8,867 nucleotides of DNA from Tissierellales bacterium (GCA_030146705.1 JASLBE010000052.1:1-8867); one strand, 5' to 3'; numbered from the stretch's first letter, positions 1 to 6,746 are shown. Notes: a model not told the origin generated them from the letters alone. A program made the numbers and translations.

Positions 1-2
1 GT

Positions 3-45
3 TTAGCTTAAGTATATCATAACAACTCCTATTCACTAAAGTCAT
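3..45 (-). other. Leader or 5' end of a gene lying left of the window
   Basis: Downstream of the leftward promoter at 56-84 there are two possible translation starts. An ATG at 45-43 opens a frame (MTLVNRSCYDILKLN) that stays open to the window edge, but it lies only about four bases from the expected transcript start and has just a weak AAGG before it. An ATG at 20-18 has a good AGGAG (26-30) five bases upstream, but reads only MIYLS before a TAA at 5-3. Either this is the start of the next gene in the first frame, or the transcript begins with a very short leader peptide, or the true start lies beyond the edge. The window is too short to decide and I assign no function. Confidence 0.25.
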
Positions 46-55
46 AAGACCTTAT

Positions 56-84
56 ATTATAAACTTTATTTTATTTTTAAGCAA
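56..84 (-). promoter_or_regulatory. SigmaA-type promoter firing leftward out of the window
   Basis: On the minus strand a TTGCTT -35 box (84-79) is separated by exactly 17 bases from a perfect TATAAT -10 box (61-56). The spacer is A-rich. Transcription would begin near position 49 and run off the left edge. It sits immediately behind the terminator of the preceding operon, which is where a new transcription unit would be expected to start. The perfect -10 and ideal spacing support it; the -35 matches the consensus at only three of six positions. Confidence 0.6.
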
Positions 85-86
85 AC

Positions 87-113
87 AAAAAAGGGGAAAG
101 ATTCCTCTCCCCT
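87..113 (-). terminator. Rho-independent terminator of the symporter/hydrolase operon
   Basis: Read on the minus strand, AGGGGAGAG pairs with CTTTCCCCT (one G-T wobble) to form a nine-base-pair stem with a four-base GAAT loop, spanning 113-92. A run of T follows directly (to 87). It begins 13 bases past the TAA of the RocB-type gene. The stem is GC-rich compared with its surroundings, so this is a convincing intrinsic terminator closing the three-gene operon. On the plus strand no T-run follows the stem, so it should work in one direction only. Confidence 0.9.
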
Positions 114-126
114 AGTTGGTCTAATA

Positions 127-1791
127 TTAAGCTAATAATTTTTTTATTGTTTTTAAAGTAATATTTGGTACAACAGAAAAAGTATGGTTCATATGGACTC
201 TCTCTGTTATACTATGCCCATCATATCCAAATGTACCAATGTTTACAACTGGAACATTTATTTTTAAAATATCATCTATTGGATGGGTATATTTAACACC
301 CCAGGCTGGCATATTGCACTTAAGAGCATTTAAGCTATCTATATCACTGTCAATAGCCATAAAACTAGCGTCTGATATATAAGGATAAAAATATTTTACA
401 ACAAGTGGCCTATCTGAATGATCCTGAACTTCATTAATTGATTCTTTCACACTTTCAAGTAACTTCCTTTCATTATCATCTTCACCAGTTAGGGCAATTG
501 GCGCAGAATATACAGACCCAAAAAATATTATTAATGTTGGAACTTTTTCATCTTCCCACCTATCCCATGTAGCCTCTATAACCCTTGTAGAAAAATCCCT
601 CAAATCCATTTTAGGGTCAGATTCGTGGATTTTTAAGGTCTCAGTTTCTAAAAACCTATTAAACTCTTCTCCATACCTGGCTTCCATATGTTTTATATAT
701 TCTTCCCAGGTAAAAACCCTAGGCTTCCAAGGCAAGACTTCATACTTTTCTCCTACCATTTTACAGTATTTTTCATACCTTTTATTAAGTTCTTCAACAA
801 CCCTATTAAAGGCTTGTAATCCAACATCTTTAGCAATGTTTGAAACATCCCTAGGACTCATTTTATGGGTGAAAAAATTATAGTAGGCAAGACTTGATAA
901 GGCTGTCTGCACTGTATATCCTTCCTTGGTATCCTTTTGCTTTAAGCTAATTGGTGGAAGGGTTCTCTCACCCTGAAATTCATCTGTTAAGTCTGGGTTT
1001 AAGTCCATAATCCTGGTTATTTCGGCTATTAAAAGATTTGGGTCAAAGCCTGAAAAAGGATGACCTACATGTGATTCTGCCCCAAAAGCATAATAGGCTG
1101 GTAAAAGTTTACCTATGGTTCCAAAATAAATATACCTATTAATGTCAGTATCATAGTGGGGTGTAGAATAGTCTGCATTTATTGCAGCAATATACTCAAG
1201 CCCATATTGATCCTTCCACTGGTTGAAAATTTTAAGGGCAGATATTACCCCTCTAGACCCATCTTCTTCATCACATTCTGCCAGGTGGACTAAGTTACCA
1301 TCTAATTCATCTAGGTTTTCTGAAAAATACTTCATAATTGCCATATGTCCAGCAACACCAGCCTTCATATCCAAGGCCCCCCTGCCAAACATATACTCTC
1401 CTGTTTCTATATCCTGCCTAACCTTGTCTGATATATTTAACTCCTTTAATTTCTCAACTAAAATATCTGGTTCAGTAGCATAAGCTTTAACTTCTCTGTA
1501 ATCATCTATTCCAACAGTATCTATGTGCCCCATTAGGATAATTGTCTTGTTGCTAGTTCCTTTTTTCCCCCTAAGAAGTGATATACAATTATGCCTATCA
1601 ACTTCATCATTTAATGTTTTTTGGTAGACTAGTTGGTCCTTATTTTCTTTAAAGTAATCAAGTTCTCCATAAAAATCATAAATATATTTTGCAACCCTAC
1701 TCTCTCCACCATTATCCTTCCTTACAATACTAGGTATTTGTACCAAAGCCTTAGTCAAACCCTTTACTTCATCAAAAAAGTCTAAATACAT
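127..1791 (-). CDS. rocB: RocB-type M20 family metallohydrolase (peptidase/deacylase)
   Basis: The product is 554 residues, close to the length of Bacillus RocB, the arginine-utilization protein of the M20 zinc hydrolase family. Residue numbers are from the start chosen here. The N-terminal catalytic half has GHIDTVG (His89, Asp91), GRGALDMK (bridging Asp141), ECDEEDGSRG (tandem Glu175/176) and NADYS (Asp207). GAESHVGHP (about 237-245) is the dimerisation-domain histidine motif, and GYDGHSITERVH (about 522-533) supplies the last metal-site histidine. M20 enzymes hydrolyse amide or peptide bonds in the cytoplasm; the exact substrate of RocB proteins is, to my knowledge, not firmly settled. There is no signal peptide. 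I chose the ATG at 1791-1789 because a long purine Shine-Dalgarno block (1797-1809) precedes it. The in-frame ATG at 1818 would add nine residues encoded largely by that block and overlap the upstream gene. It is the last gene of the operon, 16 bases after the amidohydrolase stop, so translation is probably coupled. Confidence 0.9.
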   Translation of the reverse strand: MYLDFFDEVKGLTKALVQIPSIVRKDNGGESRVAKYIYDFYGELDYFKENKDQLVYQKTLNDEVDRHNCISLLRGKKGTSNKTIILMGHIDTVGIDDYREVKAYATEPDILVEKLKELNISDKVRQDIETGEYMFGRGALDMKAGVAGHMAIMKYFSENLDELDGNLVHLAECDEEDGSRGVISALKIFNQWKDQYGLEYIAAINADYSTPHYDTDINRYIYFGTIGKLLPAYYAFGAESHVGHPFSGFDPNLLIAEITRIMDLNPDLTDEFQGERTLPPISLKQKDTKEGYTVQTALSSLAYYNFFTHKMSPRDVSNIAKDVGLQAFNRVVEELNKRYEKYCKMVGEKYEVLPWKPRVFTWEEYIKHMEARYGEEFNRFLETETLKIHESDPKMDLRDFSTRVIEATWDRWEDEKVPTLIIFFGSVYSAPIALTGEDDNERKLLESVKESINEVQDHSDRPLVVKYFYPYISDASFMAIDSDIDSLNALKCNMPAWGVKYTHPIDDILKINVPVVNIGTFGYDGHSITERVHMNHTFSVVPNITLKTIKKLLA

Positions 1792-1796
1792 AGTAG

Positions 1797-1809
1797 CTCC
1801 CCCCTCCTT
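1797..1809 (-). promoter_or_regulatory. Ribosome binding site that decides the rocB-type start
   Basis: The minus strand reads AAGGAGGGGGGAG, ending five bases before the ATG at 1791. The upstream gene's TAA (1810-1808) overlaps the first bases of this block, so a terminating ribosome would stop right on the next binding site. The alternative ATG at 1818 has only GGAGAGG, six bases upstream, and lies before the strong site. Confidence 0.75.
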
Positions 1810-3421
1810 ATCTTTCATAAACTACCTCTCCATCAAATATTGTCATATCTACCTTGGTATCTAATATCTTATCTTCTGGAATCTCAAATAAGTCCTGGGA
1901 TAGTACCACTATATCTGCTAGTTTTCCCTCCTCTATACTCCCCTTAATATCCTCCTCAAAAGAAATGTAGGCCCCATCTATAGTAAAGCCTCTTATTGCT
2001 TCTTTCATGGATATTTTTTGATCACTTAGCCAACCCTCTTTTGGCTCTCCTTCCTTGCCCTTCCTTGTAACCCCATGGTAAATTCCTTGGATTACAGAAA
2101 ATGGTTCAACAGGGGAATCCGATGAAAAAGCTGTTTTTATACCCTTATCTAACATAGTTCTCCAATTGTAGGAAGTTTTTTCTAATTCTGGCTTAACCCT
2201 CTCCCTAACCATCTTCCAATCATAATCTAAAAATATCGGTTGGACATAAGCCACACCGTCTATGGCCTTTAACCTATCCATAAGTTCATTTGTAGTTATT
2301 TGAAAATGGACAATCCCATGTCTATGGTCATCTTTTGGATCTTCCTTAAGGGCCAGCTCCAAGCTTTCTATCGCCTCATCAATTGCCCTATCACCTATGG
2401 CATGGATTGCTATTTGCATATTATTTTTATGGGCTGTCCTAACTAGGTAGTTTAGCTCTTCATTTGTAAAAACTGGAATACCGCAAGTATCAGTTCCTAG
2501 GTAGGGCTCTGATAGGTAGGCTGTCCTCGCTCCAAGGGACCCATCTGTTAATAGTTTAAGTGGCCCAATTTTAAACCTATTAGTCCCCTGGCCGGTCCTA
2601 TAACCAAGACTTAGGAACTTATCCAACAACTCCTTGCTTTGTAGGAGACATTGCTGGTAAACCCTTATATTTAGCCCTCCTTCATCTTCTAAAAGCTTAT
2701 AGCCTCCTAATACTTCTTCAATATTCTCTTGTATATCATCAGTTTGAATAGAAGTTATTCCCTGGCTATGAAGGTCTCCTATGGCTAATTTCAAAGTTTC
2801 TTTTATGTCCTCCTTGCTTGGCTTTTGCTTTAAAACTTTAATATAGTTCCTAGCCTCTTCACTAAAAACACCTGTTGGATTACCGTCCTTATCAAGATAG
2901 ACTTCTCCACCTTCAACCTGCTTAACAGACTTATCTACCCCGGCTGCCTCTAAAGTTTTACTATTTACTGCCATTATATGGTAGCAAGCACGAGTGGTAA
3001 TTATCAAATGCTTGTCTGAAATCTTATCTAGGTCATCCTTATTTGGGAACCTTTTTTCTCCTTCTGTAAAAAAATCCTGGTTCCAACCAATTCCTTCTAT
3101 AATCTCTCCTTCTGCTAGCTTATATTTTTCTATATGTTTTTTAAACCTTTCTATTATTTCCTCTATTGACTTTACCCCTCTTAAGTCAACATTTTTCTTG
3201 TTTTCTGAACAATTTAAATAATGAAGGTGGGAATCATTAAAGCCAGGAACAACAAGCTTCCCTTCTAGGTCTATTAGATCTGTAGCTTCACTTTTCAAGC
3301 TTAAAATTTCTTCATTATTTCCTACTTTTTCAATTTTATTTCCCTTAATATAGACTGCCTCTACAAAATCATCCTTATTATTGGCTGTATAAACTTTAGC
3401 ATTATATAATATTTTTTCCAT
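1808..3421 (-). CDS. YtcJ-type amidohydrolase (amidohydrolase 3 family)
   Basis: The 537-residue product has the usual size and layout of YtcJ/NfdA-like members of the metal-dependent amidohydrolase superfamily. A small N-terminal beta domain (about 1-58) leads into the TIM barrel. Metal-site signatures are FNDSHLH (His65, His67), PLKLLTDGS (Lys289 at the expected lysine position, Asp293), IAIHAIGDRA (His340), HRHGIVH (His368/372) and AFSSDSPVEP (Asp435, the catalytic Asp). The chain returns to the beta domain in GSIEEGKLADIVVL (about 494-507). The family hydrolyses C-N bonds of amides and cyclic amides; characterised relatives include N-substituted formamide deformylase, but substrates vary and cannot be read from motifs. 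No signal peptide is seen, so it is cytosolic. AAGGAGG lies five bases before the ATG. The gene is 18 bases after the symporter and 16 before the RocB-type gene, so all three are one transcription unit. The family call is firm; the substrate is unknown. Confidence 0.92.
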   Translation of the reverse strand: MEKILYNAKVYTANNKDDFVEAVYIKGNKIEKVGNNEEILSLKSEATDLIDLEGKLVVPGFNDSHLHYLNCSENKKNVDLRGVKSIEEIIERFKKHIEKYKLAEGEIIEGIGWNQDFFTEGEKRFPNKDDLDKISDKHLIITTRACYHIMAVNSKTLEAAGVDKSVKQVEGGEVYLDKDGNPTGVFSEEARNYIKVLKQKPSKEDIKETLKLAIGDLHSQGITSIQTDDIQENIEEVLGGYKLLEDEGGLNIRVYQQCLLQSKELLDKFLSLGYRTGQGTNRFKIGPLKLLTDGSLGARTAYLSEPYLGTDTCGIPVFTNEELNYLVRTAHKNNMQIAIHAIGDRAIDEAIESLELALKEDPKDDHRHGIVHFQITTNELMDRLKAIDGVAYVQPIFLDYDWKMVRERVKPELEKTSYNWRTMLDKGIKTAFSSDSPVEPFSVIQGIYHGVTRKGKEGEPKEGWLSDQKISMKEAIRGFTIDGAYISFEEDIKGSIEEGKLADIVVLSQDLFEIPEDKILDTKVDMTIFDGEVVYER

Positions 3422-3439
3422 AGTTTCCTCCTTATAATA

Positions 3440-4888
3440 TTATTCCTTATCCTTGTCCTCATAAAAGATCTTGAAGTTTGGATCAATTTCACCAATTCCT
3501 AAATACCTAGCCTTATAGTCCTTCATTAATTCTATAAATTTAGGACTTAAAATTAAAATTGTAAAAACATTTATAAAAGTTGGTAGGGCGTTACTAATAT
3601 CACCTATTAACCAAACAGTCTGTCCAGGTAAACCTATTGTATAGGCTAAAACTACAACTATCATACCTGGAATAGGGTAAAGGAGATTATAAATTTTAAG
3701 AATCCACTGCCTAGTCTCCTTGCGTTTTCCTAAAAGATGCCTTAAAACTGTTTCATAGTAGGCATACCAACCTCCTGTTGTTGTAAGTCCTAAAAGGAAA
3801 ATTGAAATTGCTATTAGATACCTACCAAAACTACCAACCCCAGCTTCAAATCCCATAAGGGCTAGAGTAGCTCCATCTGCACCTGTTTCCCAAACACCAG
3901 TAATTAATACTACAAAGGCAGATACAGAACATACAACTAAAGTATCTATAAATACCTCAAAAGCTCCCCAAAGTCCTTGTTTAACAGGATGGTCAGTCTT
4001 AGCAGTAGCATGAACCATTGGAGAAGTTCCCCAACCAGCCTCATTACTATAAACTGCCCTTGCCATACCTAGCCTTATGGTTTCCTTAGTTGCAACTCCC
4101 GCAAATCCACCTATGGCTGCATGACCATTAAATGCTGAAGTGAAAATTAGCTTAAACATACTTGGAACCAAACTTATATTTTTAAAAACTATAAACAAAC
4201 CACCAAAAACATAGAAGAGTAACATAGGTGGAACTATTTTTGAAGCTATTTCTCCAAGTCCCTTTACACCTCCACTTATCATCCCATAGGATAAAATTAC
4301 ATATAAGATACTTATTATTATTGGGTTTACATTAAAAGTTCCAGCAACCGCCTCTGAAACTGTGTAGTTTTGAACTGTTAAGAAGAATGTGGAAAATATT
4401 CCTATACCAAATAAAATAGCTAAAACCCTCCAAATTTTCCAGCCCTTTTCTTCACCTAAGCCCTTTTCTATGTATACTGTTGGCCCACCTATAACTTGGC
4501 CTTCTAAATCATGTGTCCTATAATGTACTGCCAGGGTAACCTCTGCTAGCTTTATTATCATTCCAAAAAGTGCTGAAAACCACATCCAAAATACTGCACC
4601 AGGTCCTCCAGCAGCTATTGCCGTTGCAACCCCTGCAATATTTGCTACCCCTACTGACCCACCAATAGCAACTGTTAAGGCTTGGAAGGGGTTTAGGGTT
4701 CCTTCTTTTCCATCATTGTCCTGCTTAAATATCTTTCCAAAAGTTTCCTTAATAATGTGGCCAAACCTTCTAAATTGAAATCCTCCAGATATAATAGTAA
4801 AATAAATTCCTGTAATGGTTATTAAGGCTAACAGTGGAAGTCCCCACATAAAACCTGCTACTGACTCTAAAATACTCTCTAAGCTCAT
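3440..4888 (-). CDS. AGCS family sodium/amino-acid symporter
   Basis: This 482-residue membrane protein has about eleven hydrophobic segments and matches the alanine/glycine:cation symporter family in length and signatures. These include IAGVATAIAAGGPGAVFWMW (about 84-103), the SNEAGWGTSP loop (281-290), AKTDHPVKQG (296-305) and FIDTLVVC (313-320). AGCS proteins couple sodium (or proton) entry to uptake of alanine, glycine and related small amino acids across the inner membrane. Two substitutions from the usual family sequence are seen: the loop normally VGTGN reads VGVAN (79-83), and the usual SNEAGLGSAP reads SNEAGWGTSP. This suggests a subfamily with a different substrate. It is the first gene of the operon, with AAAAGGAGG eight bases before the ATG, and is followed by two hydrolases that could act on its cargo. 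The transport family is clear; alanine itself is not assured as substrate. Confidence 0.93.
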   Translation of the reverse strand: MSLESILESVAGFMWGLPLLALITITGIYFTIISGGFQFRRFGHIIKETFGKIFKQDNDGKEGTLNPFQALTVAIGGSVGVANIAGVATAIAAGGPGAVFWMWFSALFGMIIKLAEVTLAVHYRTHDLEGQVIGGPTVYIEKGLGEEKGWKIWRVLAILFGIGIFSTFFLTVQNYTVSEAVAGTFNVNPIIISILYVILSYGMISGGVKGLGEIASKIVPPMLLFYVFGGLFIVFKNISLVPSMFKLIFTSAFNGHAAIGGFAGVATKETIRLGMARAVYSNEAGWGTSPMVHATAKTDHPVKQGLWGAFEVFIDTLVVCSVSAFVVLITGVWETGADGATLALMGFEAGVGSFGRYLIAISIFLLGLTTTGGWYAYYETVLRHLLGKRKETRQWILKIYNLLYPIPGMIVVVLAYTIGLPGQTVWLIGDISNALPTFINVFTILILSPKFIELMKDYKARYLGIGEIDPNFKIFYEDKDKE

Positions 4889-4896
4889 TTACAATT

Positions 4897-4951
4897 CCTC
4901 CTTTTAATTTATTGAGTAAGGTTAAAATTTTTTAATAAAAATTCCTCCTTT
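4897..4951 (-). promoter_or_regulatory. Symporter leader with a duplicated Shine-Dalgarno block
   Basis: Two copies of AAAGGAGGAATT lie 47 bases apart in the symporter 5' leader. The second (AAAAGGAGG at 4905-4897) serves the symporter ATG. The first (AAAGGAGG at 4951-4944) has no ATG, GTG or TTG at a proper distance; the only frame nearby is ATT-AAA-AAA-TTT-TAA. Directly after the first copy, AATTTTT and AAAAATT can pair. Just before it lies an imperfect 19-base palindrome (4971-4953, CAGA...TCTG with TTAT/ATAA inside). The first copy could be a decayed start, a ribosome standby site or a regulatory element; this role is inferred. Confidence 0.4.
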
Positions 4952-4987
4952 CCAGATTTATAATAATTCTGTCTAATTCTTACAGCT

Positions 4988-5016
4988 ATAATATCAGAAG
5001 TTTTAATTAAAGTTAG
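4988..5016 (-). promoter_or_regulatory. Extended -10 promoter of the symporter operon
   Basis: On the minus strand TGATATTAT gives an extended -10: TG at 4996-4995 and TATTAT at 4993-4988. A weak -35 candidate, CTAACT, lies at 5016-5011 with a 17-base spacer. Transcription would start near 4981, giving a leader of about 93 bases before the symporter ATG. The poor -35 is compatible with an activator-dependent promoter, which fits the regulator encoded next door. It is the best promoter-like sequence I found between the regulator's terminator and the operon. Confidence 0.5.
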
Positions 5017-5026
5017 AGTTTTCTGA
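4994..5026. promoter_or_regulatory. Candidate operator: TCAGAA-N21-TTCTGA inverted repeat
   Basis: Two six-base arms in perfect inverted orientation (4994-4999 and 5021-5026) bracket the -35 region and the -10/-35 spacer of the operon promoter. Their centres are about 27 bases apart, near two and a half helical turns. Between them lies the perfect palindrome TTTAATTAAA (5002-5011), and overlapping the outer arm is GAATATTC (5025-5032). The placement is what a regulator site would have, but palindromes are common in AT-rich DNA. Binding by the adjacent PucR-type protein is a guess. Confidence 0.3.
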
Positions 5027-5060
5027 ATATTCTTTTTGTATTATTTTATCATTTTTTTAA

Positions 5061-5086
5061 TTTTTTTGTATTTATATACAAAAAAA
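5061..5086. repeat. Perfect inverted repeat with 11-bp arms
   Basis: TTTTTTTGTAT (5061-5071) is repeated in exact inverted form as ATACAAAAAAA (5076-5086), with four bases between. The right arm's A-run is the T-tract of the regulator's terminator on the minus strand, so the two structures share bases. The core GTAT-N4-ATAC could be a protein-binding site upstream of the operon promoter. As RNA it is a weak A-U hairpin that competes with the terminator's T-tract. The symmetry is seen directly; a role is inferred. Confidence 0.5.
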
Positions 5087-5105
5087 TAGCTAGTTAAACT
5101 AGCTA
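5080..5105 (-). terminator. Rho-independent terminator of the regulator gene
   Basis: On the minus strand TAGCTAG (5105-5099), a TTTAA loop (5098-5094) and CTAGCTA (5093-5087) form a seven-base-pair stem, extendable by two A-T pairs into the loop. Seven T follow (5086-5080). The first three bases of the stem are the TAG stop codon of the regulator, so a terminating ribosome would cover the left arm. It separates the regulator transcript from the downstream operon, which therefore needs its own promoter. The stem is short and only moderately stable. Confidence 0.75.
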
Positions 5106-6746
5106 CCTATTTCCTATTTTATATATTATTTTTTTAAACTTGAGAATAAAGCTAATATTAAACTTGTCATCATTATCTGATAAATCCACACCTAGTAATT
5201 CTTCTATTTTTCCTATCCTGTACCTAAGGGTGTTACTGTGGATGAAAAGTTCTTCTGAAGCCAGCTTATAATTACAATCATTCTTCAAAAATACATCTAG
5301 AGTTTCTAGTAAGTCTAGACTCTCTTTTTTAAAAAGCTTACTTAAGACCCCATCTTTCTCCCTTAGTATAAAGTCGTAAATATCCTCTAACTTTATAATG
5401 GAAAATATCCCCAAGTCCTCATAGAAATTTATAAGCCGGTCTTTTAAAATATATTCGCTTAAATTTATGGCCTCTAAGCTTTCATTGTAGCTGTCTTTTA
5501 TCTTGCCAATATCATCAGTATAGCTACCAATCCCAACCTTGAAATCATGCTGGTCTCTAACCTTAGACATCCTAGTTACAATTTCACTTATCTTTTTTGT
5601 AAAAGTTTCCTTACTTTCCTCCTCTTTTTCAAAGTTATAAATCATTACAAACCTATCTCCAGTTAAAATTCCAGTTAAAATGTTCCCCCTACCTAGGACT
5701 AAATGGATTATGTCAATTGCCTCTCTCATAATATAAAAATTATCATTATAAAAATTGTTGTCCTTATACCTATCTACAATTGAAATAACAACAAAACTCC
5801 TTTTAACATAATCCAAAACCTGCTTTAAATCATAATATATCCTATCCCTATCCAGGCTTTCATCAAATAAGAGCCTGGCTATTAACTGTTCCTCTTTTTG
5901 CCTCTTGTACCTATTTTCAAGATAGGCTTCACCATATTTTAGGATTAAATACATATAGGCAGTATAAAGGTACTTATAGTCATTTACATCAAATTCTTCA
6001 TTAATTTCATCCAACCAAATAACCAGGTAAAACATAGTTATAGATTCATAAACTACTGGTAAGACAATCCATGACCGCCCCTTATAAATGCCTTCATAGG
6101 AGGTGTGCCTAACTATATTTATCCTATTGTATATTTCAACTTTCTCATGCTCATAGCTAGGATTTAAAACCTCTTCATAGTCCTGGTCCAAAGTTTTAAA
6201 AACCCTTCCCTGAGATGTATAGGTCCGCTCTTTAATAACATCAATTATATGGACCTCTTTTTTAAAGGTATTTCCTAAGTTTCTTACTAGTCTTTCAACC
6301 TCCCTATCAACTAAGGGATTGGTTGAAATTGTCTCGCTAGTCTTAAGCTCTATATTCTTATATATATATTTAAAAAATTTAGTCTCCTCTACATTGTCCT
6401 TTATATTTTCTACTGTATATTTAGCTGGAATTAAAACCATAGGCTTTTTTACATTGTTTAACCTTCTCGCCTCTTCCAAGACTATATTTTTATTCTTATC
6501 TATGAAAAAGCCCACTGCTGAAATATTTTCGTCAGCATTTAACTTTTCAATATATTCCTTAATTTTTTCCCTGGTCAAGGGTCTGTCAAATTTAACTAGG
6601 GCAAAACTGTTAGGTTTTAAATTTATTTCGCCCCTTATATCAACTAGGTCAACCTTGAATATTTCATTTTCCATCCTATTAAAGCCTGAGATTAGGTTTA
6701 TCCCCTTTATAAAAGATGAGTCGAAAATTTCCTTAAATTTTAGCAT
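5103..6746 (-). CDS. PucR/CdaR-family transcriptional regulator
   Basis: The product is 547 residues from the chosen start. It opens with MLKFKEIFDSSFIKGINLISG, the typical beginning of a PucR N-terminal ligand-sensing domain (about 1-115). A GAF-like middle region follows (about 145-275), then a degenerate GGDEF-like CdaR domain (about 280-435). It ends in a PucR helix-turn-helix of the form LETLDVFLKNDCN...LFIHSNTLRYRIGKIEELLGVDL (about 480-522). Such proteins usually control uptake and breakdown of purines, amino acids or other nitrogen compounds next to their own gene. The ATG at 6746-6744 is preferred because GGAGAG (6757-6752) stands five bases upstream and the family start aligns there. 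An upstream TTG at 6767 has no binding site. The gene follows the helicase stop by 26 bases and precedes the symporter operon by 214 bases in the same direction. It is the likely regulator of that operon; the effector is unknown. Confidence 0.9.
   Translation of the reverse strand: MLKFKEIFDSSFIKGINLISGFNRMENEIFKVDLVDIRGEINLKPNSFALVKFDRPLTREKIKEYIEKLNADENISAVGFFIDKNKNIVLEEARRLNNVKKPMVLIPAKYTVENIKDNVEETKFFKYIYKNIELKTSETISTNPLVDREVERLVRNLGNTFKKEVHIIDVIKERTYTSQGRVFKTLDQDYEEVLNPSYEHEKVEIYNRINIVRHTSYEGIYKGRSWIVLPVVYESITMFYLVIWLDEINEEFDVNDYKYLYTAYMYLILKYGEAYLENRYKRQKEEQLIARLLFDESLDRDRIYYDLKQVLDYVKRSFVVISIVDRYKDNNFYNDNFYIMREAIDIIHLVLGRGNILTGILTGDRFVMIYNFEKEEESKETFTKKISEIVTRMSKVRDQHDFKVGIGSYTDDIGKIKDSYNESLEAINLSEYILKDRLINFYEDLGIFSIIKLEDIYDFILREKDGVLSKLFKKESLDLLETLDVFLKNDCNYKLASEELFIHSNTLRYRIGKIEELLGVDLSDNDDKFNISFILKFKKIIYKIGNR

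Noticed and set aside
1223..1483. An 86-codon plus-strand frame inside the RocB-type gene
   Set aside because: It lies wholly opposite the conserved metal-binding region of the hydrolase, so its sequence is dictated by that gene. It has no recognisable domain.
2994..3221. A 75-codon plus-strand frame inside the amidohydrolase gene
   Set aside because: It is antisense to the amidohydrolase N-terminal region, with low-complexity Ser/Leu/Phe content typical of a shadow frame.
4889..5102. A riboswitch or small RNA in the symporter upstream region
   Set aside because: The region has short A-U palindromes and a terminator belonging to the upstream gene, but no GC-containing multi-helix fold or sequence core that I recognise from known riboswitch classes.
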